Assembly (NCBI RefSeq): GCF_013761175.1
Contig: NZ_JACDUR010000004.1
Coordinates: 372,001-436,000, forward strand
Direction of reading: 5' to 3'
From: Nonomuraea soli
GTDB lineage: Bacteria > Actinomycetota > Actinomycetes > Streptosporangiales > Streptosporangiaceae
DNA: 64,000 nucleotides
Shown in pieces: positions 46,006 through 53,117 of the stretch. The position numbers and the translations under genes were made by a program. Every line of letters starts with the position of its first letter. Within the stretch, counting starts at the first letter, position 1. The notes below the pieces were generated by a model that saw only the letters and a list, made by a program, of their open reading frames with translations, searched no databases and was not told the DNA's origin.

Positions 46006-46035
46006 CGCCCCTGATCAGTTGATCGGGGGCGTTTT
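46006..46035 (+). terminator. Terminator before the GH5 gene
   Basis: CGCCCC-TGATC pairs with GATC-GGGGGCG across AGTT and is followed by TTTT. Confidence 0.85.
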
Positions 46036-46090
46036 CGCGTCATTTGGGCCTTGTGGGGGCGGGGAGGGGCGCTTATTGTCTCGCTTGTTC

Positions 46091-46109
46091 GTTAGGAAGC
46101 TTTCCTAAC
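46091..46109. promoter_or_regulatory. Candidate operator upstream of the GH5 cellulase
   Basis: GTTAGGAA and TTCCTAAC form perfect 8-bp arms around GCT, 23 bases before the ATG. Such a palindrome over the promoter/leader of a secreted glycoside hydrolase suggests a sugar-responsive repressor; the protein is not identified. Confidence 0.65.
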
Positions 46110-46131
46110 CATCGAAGGAGACGCACCCCCC

Positions 46132-48207
46132 ATGCTCCGATCCCTCACTGTGGTCGCGCTGGCGGCGATCGTCGCCGCGGGCTTACCGGCCACACCCTCC
46201 CAAGCCGCCCCCACCAGGTACGAGGCCGAGAACGCCACCGTCTCGCAGGGCCTGGTGGAGTCGAACCACGCCGGATTCAGCGGCGCCGGGTTCGTCAACT
46301 ACGACAACGTCACCGGCTCCTCGGTGGAGTTCACCGTCGACGCCGCGAGCGCGGGCACCGCCACGCTGACCCTCCGCTACGCCAACGGCACCACCGCCAA
46401 CCGGCCGATGGCGATCTCGGTGAACGGCGGGGCGGCGGTCAATCGCGACTTCCCCGGCACCGGCGCCTGGACCACCTGGACCTCGACCACGCTGACCGCC
46501 CCGCTCAACGCGGGGAGCAACACGATCAGGGCGACCGCCACGACGGCCAACGGCGGCCCCAACCTCGACTTCCTCGACGCCGAGGTCGCGGCGCCGGCGG
46601 CCGACTACCAGGCCGAGAACGCCACGATCTCCCAGGGCGTGGTGGAGTCGAACCACGCCGGGTTCACCGGCACCGGCTTCGTCAACTACGACAACGTCAC
46701 CGGCTCCCACGTGCAGTTCACCGTCAACGCCGCCCAGGCGGGCAGCGCCGCGCTGACGTTCCGCTTCGCCAACGGCACCACGACGAACCGGCCGATGGCG
46801 ATCTCGGTGAACGGCGGGGCGGCGGTCAGCCGCGACTTCCCGGGCACCGGAGCCTGGAGCACCTGGCAGGAGGTCACCGTCGACGCCCAGCTCAACGCGG
46901 GCGCCAACACCGTCAGGGCGGCGGCGACCACCGCCAACGGCGGGCCGAACCTGGACCGGCTGGCCGTCTCGGCGAGCGGCCCGCCCGACACCCAGAAGCC
47001 GTCCGTTCCCGGTAACCCGAGGGTGACCGGCACCAGCTCCAGCTCGATCAGCCTGGCCTGGGACGCCTCCACCGACAACAGCGGCACGATCAAGGACTAC
47101 CGGGTCCGCGAGGGCGAGACCGTGGTCGCCACCGTCACCGGCACGACCGCCACGATCAGCGGCCTGGCGCCCGCGACCAGCCACACCTACACGATCACCG
47201 CTCGCGACCCGTCCGGCAACGAGTCCGACCGTGGTGCCGCCGTCACCGGCACCACGGGCACGGGCGGCGGCGACACCCCGGTCGAGGCCAACGGCCAGCT
47301 GCGGGTGTGCGGCCTGAAGTTGTGCAACGAGTCGGGCAAGCAGATCCAGCTGCGCGGCATGAGCTCGCACGGCATCCAGTGGCACTACGACTGCCTCAAC
47401 ACCGCCTCGCTCAACGCCCTGGCCGCGGACTGGAAGTCCGATGTCCTGCGCATCTCGATGTACATCCAGGAGGACGGCTACGACACCAACCCGCGCCTGT
47501 TCACCGACCGGGTGCACAACCTCATCGAGCAGGCCACCTCGCGCGGCATGTACGCCATCGTCGACTGGCACATGCTCAACCCCGGTGATCCGTACGCCAA
47601 CGGCAACCTGGCCAAGGCCAAGACCTTCTTCACCGAGATCGCCCAGCGGCACAACGACAAGAAGAACCTGCTCTACGAGATCATGAACGAGCCGAGCGGT
47701 GTGGCGTGGTCCCGCATCAGGAACTACGCCCACGAGATCATCCCGGTGATCCGCGCCAACGACCCCGAGAGCCTGATCCTGGTCGGCACCCGCGCCTGGT
47801 CGTCGCTGGGCGTCTCGGAGGGCTCCGACGAGAGCGAGATCGTCGCCAGCCCGGTCAACGCCACCAACATCATGTACACGTTCCACTTCTACGCGGGCTC
47901 GCACGGCAGCGAATACCTGGACACCCTCTCCAGCGCCGCCGACCGCCTGCCGATGTTCGTCACCGAGTTCGGCACGCAGACCGCCTCCGGTGGAGGCTCG
48001 AACAACTTCACCAGGTCGCAGCAGTACATCGACCTCATGAAGGCCAAGAAGATCAGCTGGGTGAACTGGAACTTCTCCGACGACCCGCTGTCGGGCGCGG
48101 TGTTCACCGAGGGCACCTGCCCCGGCGGGCCCTTCACCGGCACGACGAGGCTGAAGGAGGCGGGACGCTGGATCCGCGACCAGGTCCGGCTGCCTGACGA
48201 CTTCTGA
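46132..48207 (+). CDS. GH5 endoglucanase with two CBM35/6-like modules and a fibronectin domain
   Basis: A 691-residue secreted enzyme. After a signal peptide (about 1-26) come two nearly identical carbohydrate-binding modules (about 28-155 and 158-285; both carry YDNVTGS, NRPMAISVNGGAAV and TTANGGPNLD), a fibronectin type III domain (about 295-383), and a GH5 catalytic domain (about 392-691). The acid/base is E520 in the NEPSG motif and the nucleophile E612 in VTEFGTQ. It should cut beta-1,4-glucan or a related plant polymer. The order with modules in front and catalytic domain behind is common in this phylum. An operator-like palindrome precedes it. Confidence 0.93.
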   Translation: MLRSLTVVALAAIVAAGLPATPSQAAPTRYEAENATVSQGLVESNHAGFSGAGFVNYDNVTGSSVEFTVDAASAGTATLTLRYANGTTANRPMAISVNGGAAVNRDFPGTGAWTTWTSTTLTAPLNAGSNTIRATATTANGGPNLDFLDAEVAAPAADYQAENATISQGVVESNHAGFTGTGFVNYDNVTGSHVQFTVNAAQAGSAALTFRFANGTTTNRPMAISVNGGAAVSRDFPGTGAWSTWQEVTVDAQLNAGANTVRAAATTANGGPNLDRLAVSASGPPDTQKPSVPGNPRVTGTSSSSISLAWDASTDNSGTIKDYRVREGETVVATVTGTTATISGLAPATSHTYTITARDPSGNESDRGAAVTGTTGTGGGDTPVEANGQLRVCGLKLCNESGKQIQLRGMSSHGIQWHYDCLNTASLNALAADWKSDVLRISMYIQEDGYDTNPRLFTDRVHNLIEQATSRGMYAIVDWHMLNPGDPYANGNLAKAKTFFTEIAQRHNDKKNLLYEIMNEPSGVAWSRIRNYAHEIIPVIRANDPESLILVGTRAWSSLGVSEGSDESEIVASPVNATNIMYTFHFYAGSHGSEYLDTLSSAADRLPMFVTEFGTQTASGGGSNNFTRSQQYIDLMKAKKISWVNWNFSDDPLSGAVFTEGTCPGGPFTGTTRLKEAGRWIRDQVRLPDDF

Positions 48208-48255
48208 AAGAGGATCTGAAGGACTTCCGAAGCCCGCCGCGGCATCGTCAGGGAC

Positions 48256-48591
48256 ATGAGAAACGACCTGACGATGACCACGGTGGGCAGGAAGACCGGG
48301 CGGCCGCGCCGTACCGAGCACGCGTTCGACCTCGACGGCGAGCGGCTGGTGCTGGTCGGGGTCGGCTCGGAGCAGGGCCCGTTGCTGCCCGGCTGGTACC
48401 GGGACCTGATGGTGCACCCGGACGCCGAGGTCCTGGTGGGCCGGGAGAGCTTCCAGGTGAAGGCGCACACGGCGCGAGGAGCGGAACGGCGGCGGTTGTG
48501 GAAGAAGGTGGTGGCGAAGGAGCCGATCTACCAGCGTTACGCCGACTCGGCGAGAGGTGAGGTGCCCGTCGTGGTGCTGGAGAAGGCCTAG
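48256..48591 (+). CDS. F420-dependent nitroreductase-family (Ddn-like) oxidoreductase
   Basis: A 111-residue, slightly short member of the deazaflavin (F420)-dependent Ddn family, with TTVGRKTGRPRRTE and a WYRDLMVHPDAEVLVG core. Members bind F420 and reduce quinones or other small molecules. The N-terminal membrane-associating segment of longer Ddn proteins is missing. It stands alone between the GH5 gene and a lipoprotein gene. Confidence 0.85.
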   Translation: MRNDLTMTTVGRKTGRPRRTEHAFDLDGERLVLVGVGSEQGPLLPGWYRDLMVHPDAEVLVGRESFQVKAHTARGAERRRLWKKVVAKEPIYQRYADSARGEVPVVVLEKA

Positions 48592-48639
48592 ATATCGGTC
48601 ATCCGATATGGTCAAGATCCGGCAAAGAGAGGGGTTGCC

Positions 48640-49218
48640 ATGCGGCGGACCGTCGCCCTCACCGCCCTGGCGGCGGCACTGACACTGACCGGATGCGGGC
48701 TGGCCGAGGAGCCCTCGACGGCGCGGGAACCCAAGGCGGCGCAGGAGCCCACGACGGCGCCGACGGCCACTCCGACCGTCGGGGTGCAGGTCGAGGAGGG
48801 CAAGGCGATCGCGGGCACGATCGCCGACGTCTCCGCCGGAGGCCAGACCGGCAAGGCCAAGCTGGAGATCATGTCGCTGAAGCGGCAGGGCAAGACCACC
48901 ACGCTGAACTTCACCGTCACCGCCCTCGACGGCAAGGTCAACATGCACAACGGCATGGGCGGGCACACCCTGGACTTCACGGTCTCGGGTGTCAGCCTGA
49001 TCGACCCGGTCAACGGCAAGCGATATCGGGTCGCCCGTAACGGCACCGACGACAAGGCGGAGTGCGTCTGCAGCGGCACGCAGGGCATGTTCCTGGCCCC
49101 CGGCGACGACGCCTCGGGCAGCGCCTACGCGGTCTTCGGCGCGCCGCCGGCCGAGGTGACCAAGGTGGACGTGGAGTTCCCGATGATCGGCGTGATCCAC
49201 GATGTCCCGCTCTCTTGA
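48640..49218 (+). CDS. Lipoprotein of unknown function, coupled to an OmpA-like gene
   Basis: A 192-residue lipoprotein (LTLTGC, lipid Cys19) with a Pro/Thr-rich tether (about 25-50) and a beta-rich domain (about 60-192) resembling DUF4352-type domains. A Cys pair (ECVCSG) near residue 146 may bind metal or form a disulfide. Its last 17 bases overlap the next gene in another frame, so the two are likely made together. Confidence 0.8.
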   Translation: MRRTVALTALAAALTLTGCGLAEEPSTAREPKAAQEPTTAPTATPTVGVQVEEGKAIAGTIADVSAGGQTGKAKLEIMSLKRQGKTTTLNFTVTALDGKVNMHNGMGGHTLDFTVSGVSLIDPVNGKRYRVARNGTDDKAECVCSGTQGMFLAPGDDASGSAYAVFGAPPAEVTKVDVEFPMIGVIHDVPLS

Positions 49219-49717
49219 GCTGCTGCTGGCGCTGACCCTGGCCGTCGACCCGAGCACCCCGGTGGAGGACCTGGTCTTCCCGGTCGAGGACATCGTGGCC
49301 GAGGTCGAGTCGATGGACGGCGCGCAGAGCGAGAGCACCCGCGACGGCGAGGTGACGGTGGCGCTCACCAGCGACGTGCTGTTCGCGCTGGACAGGTGGG
49401 TGCTGACGGCCAGGGCCAGGCAGCGCCTGACCCGGGTCGCCGACCAGGTCGGGCGGCGGAGCGCCGGCGGGACGATCCGCATCGAGGGGCACACCGACGA
49501 CCAGGGGTCCGACGCCTACAACGTGGCGCTGTCGCGCAAGCGCGCCGAGGCGGTCAAACGGTTCCTGGCCTCGCGGCTGGAGGGCGCCTTCGAGGTCCGT
49601 GGGTACGGCGAGGCCAGGCCGAAGTGGCCCAACGTGGTCGAGGGCAGGGCGGTTCCGGCCAACCAGGCGAAGAACCGCCGCGTGGAGATCGTCTTCACGG
49701 CCAAGCCGTCAGGGTGA
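49202..49717 (+). CDS. OmpA-family C-terminal-domain protein
   Basis: A 171-residue protein with a short hydrophobic start and an OmpA-like peptidoglycan-associating domain (about 50-168): TIRIEGHTDDQGSDAYNVALSRKRAEAV and KNRRVEIVF are diagnostic. The conserved Asp and Arg that hold diaminopimelate are in place. It would tie the envelope to peptidoglycan, probably with the lipoprotein it overlaps. The N-terminus is weakly hydrophobic, so export by a leader or via the partner is uncertain. Confidence 0.88.
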   Translation: MSRSLELLLALTLAVDPSTPVEDLVFPVEDIVAEVESMDGAQSESTRDGEVTVALTSDVLFALDRWVLTARARQRLTRVADQVGRRSAGGTIRIEGHTDDQGSDAYNVALSRKRAEAVKRFLASRLEGAFEVRGYGEARPKWPNVVEGRAVPANQAKNRRVEIVFTAKPSG

Positions 49718-49755
49718 GTCGTCCTCGGGAGCGAGTCGGCGTGCCCGGGGTACGG

Positions 49756-50802
49756 TCACTGCGCCTGGAGTTCGCCCAGGGTCACGGTGACGGTCTGGGT
49801 GGAGCCGTCGGGCCTGACGATCTCGACCTTGGCCTGGTCGCCGGGTTGCAGTCCGGCCAGGACCTCGGCCAGCGCCCCCATCGTGGGAGTCTCGACGCCG
49901 TTGACCGACAGGATGATGTCGCCCGGCTTGATTCCCGCCTGCGCGGCGCCGCCGTTCGGGACCACCGAGACGACCTGTACGCCGAGCGGGCGGCCGTCGG
50001 GGCCGAGAACGCCGCTGCCCTGGATGCCGAGGGCGGCCCGGTGGGTGTTGGTGACCTTGCCGTCCTTGATGATCTGGTCGGCGATGTCGGTGGCGGTGTT
50101 GCTCGGGATGGCGAAGCCGATGCCGGGCGCGGCGCTGTCGCCGAGTTCGGGGTTGGTGGCGGCCAGCGTGGGGATGCCGACGACCTCGGCGCTGAGGTTG
50201 ACCAGCGCGCCGCCGCTGTTGCCGGGGTTGATGGCGGCGGAGGTCTGGATGGCGTTGGCGATGACCCCGCCGGGCGGGGGTTCAGAGACCGTACGGCCCA
50301 GCGCGGAGATGATGCCGTTGGTGACGCTGCCCGACAGGCCCAGGGGGTTGCCCATGGCCAGCACGATCTGGCCGACCCGCGCCTTGGCCGAGTCGGCGAA
50401 CTTGGCCGGGCGCAGCCCCGTGGCGTCGGAGACCTTGATCACCGCCAGGTCTCCTTCGGGGAAGGAGGCGACGAGCTCGGCGGGCCGGGACGCGCCGCCG
50501 GTGGCCAGGGTCACCTCCAGCTGCGTGGCCTGGCCCACGACGTGGGCGTTGGTCACGATGTGCCCGGCGGTGTCGTAGACGATGCCGGAGCCCAGTCCCA
50601 CCTTCGTGTTGATCTGCACGACGGAGGGCATCACCTGGGTGATGACCTGTTCGTAGGCGGCTTCCAGGGCGAAGGCGCCTGCGGTGGGCTGGGCCGCGGG
50701 CGTCGTGCCCGTGGCCGTCGGGGTGGCGGTCGAGGTGGTGGGTGCGGGGGAGGAGCACCCGGCGGCCAGTGCGAGCAGCAAGGCGCAGAGCTTGATCCTC
50801 AT
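49756..50802 (-). CDS. HtrA/DegP-like serine protease lipoprotein with PDZ domain
   Basis: A 348-residue S1C protease. It is a lipoprotein (ALAAGC, Cys16) with a Thr/Pro tether, a trypsin-like domain whose triad is H87 (TNAHVV), D118 (EGDLAV) and S196 (GNSGG), and one C-terminal PDZ domain (about 250-345; GIKPGDIILSVNG). It should degrade or refold damaged proteins outside the membrane. It is 19 bases downstream of the acyl-CoA ligase gene but unrelated in role. Confidence 0.93.
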   Translation of the reverse strand: MRIKLCALLLALAAGCSSPAPTTSTATPTATGTTPAAQPTAGAFALEAAYEQVITQVMPSVVQINTKVGLGSGIVYDTAGHIVTNAHVVGQATQLEVTLATGGASRPAELVASFPEGDLAVIKVSDATGLRPAKFADSAKARVGQIVLAMGNPLGLSGSVTNGIISALGRTVSEPPPGGVIANAIQTSAAINPGNSGGALVNLSAEVVGIPTLAATNPELGDSAAPGIGFAIPSNTATDIADQIIKDGKVTNTHRAALGIQGSGVLGPDGRPLGVQVVSVVPNGGAAQAGIKPGDIILSVNGVETPTMGALAEVLAGLQPGDQAKVEIVRPDGSTQTVTVTLGELQAQ

Positions 50803-50821
50803 GCGCCGGTATCTTCCCTGA

Positions 50822-52225
50822 TCAGCGGGAAAGATACGCCTCCCGGACGTCGGTCCTGCTGAGCTTGCCGGTGGGGGTGCGCGGCAGCGTCCGCCTGAAC
50901 TCGATGACCCTCGGGTGTTTGTGGCGGGCCAGGCGTGCGGCGCACAACTCCAGCAGGTCGGAGGCCGAGACCTCGGCGCCCGCCACGGGCTGCACGAGGG
51001 CGACCACGCGGTGGCCCCACTCGGGGTCGGGCACGCCGATCACCGCCGCGTCGGCCACGCCCGGATGCTCGACCAGCACCGCCTCGATCTCGGCCGGGTA
51101 GATGTTCACCCCGCCGGAGATGATCAGGTCGGTCCGCCGGTCCAGCAGGAACAGGTAGCCGTCGTCGTCGAGGTAGCCGATGTCGCCCGGGGTGTAGTCG
51201 CGCCCGCGCATCGCGGAGGCGGTCTTGCCGGGGTCGTTGTGGTACTCGAAGCGGTTGATGCCGCCGATGTAGACCAGTCCGGGCTCGCCTGGCGGCTGCT
51301 CGTGGCCGTCGTCGCCGACGATGCTGAAGCTCATGCCGTCGAGCGCTCTGCCGACCGTGCCGGGCTTGGCCAGCCACTCGGCGGAGGAGACCATGGTGGC
51401 CACGGCCGCCTCGGTGGAGCCGTAGTACTCCCACACGACGGGCCCGACCCAGTCGATCATGGCCTGCTTGACCGCCGGAGGGCAGGGGGCGGCGCCGTGG
51501 TAGAGGTGGGTGAGGCTCGACAGGTCGTACTTCTCACGATCGGGTACGGCCAGCAGCCGGTGGAACATCGTGGGCACCATGAACGCGTTGGTCACCCGGT
51601 AGCGCGCGATCAGCTCCAGCGTCGCCACCGGGTCGAACCGCTCGGGCGCCACGACGGCGTGCCCGAGGTGCAGGGCCATCATCGCCTGGCCGTACGGAGC
51701 CGAGTGGTAGAGCTGCGAGCAGACCAGGTGCACGCCCCCGAAGGGCAGCTGGAAGTGCCGCCAGCTCTTGCGCATCAGGATCGGGTGGAGATCCTCGGGA
51801 GGCAGCTCCAGCAGGCGGCGCCGCACTCCCTTGGGGCGGCCGGTGGTGCCCGAGGTGTAGAGCATCATCGACCCCGCCCAGCGCTCCCCGGGTGGCCCGT
51901 CGGGGCCGTCGGGCAGGTCGCCGGGGGAGGTGATCACGACCTTGGCGCCGCAGTCGGCGACGATGTAGTCGATCTCGTCGGTGGTGTAGTGCCAGTTGAC
52001 CGGCACGTGGTAGGCGCCGATCTGGTAGGTGGCCAGCATCAGCGTCAGCGCCTCGGGCCCGTTGGGCAGCACGCTGACGACCGTGTCGCCGCGGCCGACG
52101 CCCCGGGCGAGCAGCCCGTTCGACACCCGGTTCACCCGCGACAGTAAGGCGCCGTAGGACAGCTCGTGCTCCGGCAGGGCGGGCCGATCAGGCTCCGCTG
52201 CGGCGATCTCGTAGAAGCCCCTCAT
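50822..52225 (-). CDS. fadD: Acyl-CoA ligase / AMP-dependent synthetase (FadD type)
   Basis: A 467-residue ANL-family enzyme that activates a carboxylic acid as its CoA thioester. The P-loop is MLYTSGTTGRPKGV, the adenine motif YYGSTEA, the hinge RRTDLIISGGVNIYPAEIE and the C-terminal Lys motif PRTPTGKLSR. It is somewhat short for FadD proteins. A 17-bp operator-like palindrome sits 13 bases upstream of its ATG, and a matching one precedes the fused acyl-CoA dehydrogenase gene, so both are probably regulated together in lipid or steroid side-chain breakdown. Confidence 0.9.
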   Translation of the reverse strand: MRGFYEIAAAEPDRPALPEHELSYGALLSRVNRVSNGLLARGVGRGDTVVSVLPNGPEALTLMLATYQIGAYHVPVNWHYTTDEIDYIVADCGAKVVITSPGDLPDGPDGPPGERWAGSMMLYTSGTTGRPKGVRRRLLELPPEDLHPILMRKSWRHFQLPFGGVHLVCSQLYHSAPYGQAMMALHLGHAVVAPERFDPVATLELIARYRVTNAFMVPTMFHRLLAVPDREKYDLSSLTHLYHGAAPCPPAVKQAMIDWVGPVVWEYYGSTEAAVATMVSSAEWLAKPGTVGRALDGMSFSIVGDDGHEQPPGEPGLVYIGGINRFEYHNDPGKTASAMRGRDYTPGDIGYLDDDGYLFLLDRRTDLIISGGVNIYPAEIEAVLVEHPGVADAAVIGVPDPEWGHRVVALVQPVAGAEVSASDLLELCAARLARHKHPRVIEFRRTLPRTPTGKLSRTDVREAYLSR

Positions 52226-52238
52226 GGTCGGGACTTTA

Positions 52239-52255
52239 TAGAACAACGTTCTGTA
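52239..52255. promoter_or_regulatory. Lipid-regulon operator candidate, copy 1 (fadD)
   Basis: TAGAACAACGTTCTGTA: AGAAC and GTTCT arms around AAC, 13 bases upstream of the fadD ATG. It matches copy 2 at 53067-53083 (TAGAAYAACSTTCT in common). The half-sites resemble those of KstR but with one more base between them. Confidence 0.65.
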
Positions 52256-52292
52256 GGCAAAAGGGCTCAGGCCCTGACGTACTCTCAAGCGC

Positions 52293-53057
52293 ATGGGCGA
52301 CGATTTCCTGCCCTCCCATGAAGCGCCCACGGCACCCTTCCAGCGTGTCGTGGTCCCCGAGGAGCCACGACCCGACCGCAGGCGGCCATTGATCCTGCTC
52401 GGCGCCGCCGCCGCGACCGCCGCGGCGGTCGCCGGGGTCTTCGCGCTCTTCTCCGGTGACCAGCCGCGCAAAGGGGCCGCCACCCCGACGCCCGTGCGCG
52501 CCGAGGCCTCGCCCTCCGCCACGGCGACGGGGCTGAGCGGTGCGCCGGAGAGCCTGCCGTACGCCGGGTTCGACGGCGAGACCAGCAAGATCACCGGGAC
52601 GATCGCCGACAAGCACTCCCTGGTGAGCTATCCGCACCTCGGCAAGCCGTGGGTGCCCAAGAACTACGCGCCGTTCGCCGTCGCCCAGCGGGTGGGCGAG
52701 GTGGCCACGCCGCACACCCTGATCGGCTCGGCCATGGTGCCGATCAACGACCTGCCCGAGCCCAAGAGCGAGGCCGACTACCGGCGCTACGCCGAGCGCG
52801 CGGTCGGCTGGGCCCTGCGCACCCACTTCCCGGAGGGAAGCGCGGCCACGTGGACCGCGTCCCAGAAGCTCGCCAAGGGCAAGGGCTGGCTCCTCGGCTT
52901 CACCGCCACCTACCGGGGCGGCACCTCTCAAGGCCTGCTCGCGGTGGTCGAGGTGGGCAAGAAGAAGCCCGCGATGGTGCTGGCCGCCGTGCCCGACACG
53001 CGCAAGGAACTGTGGCCCGACCTCAACACCCTGGTCAAGGGGGTACGAAAATCATAG
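52293..53057 (+). CDS. Single-pass membrane protein of unknown function
   Basis: A 254-residue protein with a cytoplasmic Pro/Glu-rich N-terminus, one helix (about 30-55), a Thr/Pro/Ala-rich linker and an extracellular domain (about 85-254) that I do not recognise. It sits between two operator-like palindromes and may be co-regulated with the lipid genes, since the first palindrome lies 38 bases before its ATG on the other side. Confidence 0.78.
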   Translation: MGDDFLPSHEAPTAPFQRVVVPEEPRPDRRRPLILLGAAAATAAAVAGVFALFSGDQPRKGAATPTPVRAEASPSATATGLSGAPESLPYAGFDGETSKITGTIADKHSLVSYPHLGKPWVPKNYAPFAVAQRVGEVATPHTLIGSAMVPINDLPEPKSEADYRRYAERAVGWALRTHFPEGSAATWTASQKLAKGKGWLLGFTATYRGGTSQGLLAVVEVGKKKPAMVLAAVPDTRKELWPDLNTLVKGVRKS

Positions 53058-53066
53058 AAGCATCCT

Positions 53067-53083
53067 CTAGAATAACCTTCTAG
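53067..53083. promoter_or_regulatory. Lipid-regulon operator candidate, copy 2 (fadE34-like gene)
   Basis: CTAGAATAACCTTCTAG: perfect 6-bp arms around a 5-base centre, 34 bases before the acyl-CoA dehydrogenase ATG. It shares spacing and sequence with copy 1 upstream of fadD. Confidence 0.65.
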
Positions 53084-53117
53084 CCAGTTTGACGACACTG
53101 TCGACGAAGGAGCTTCC

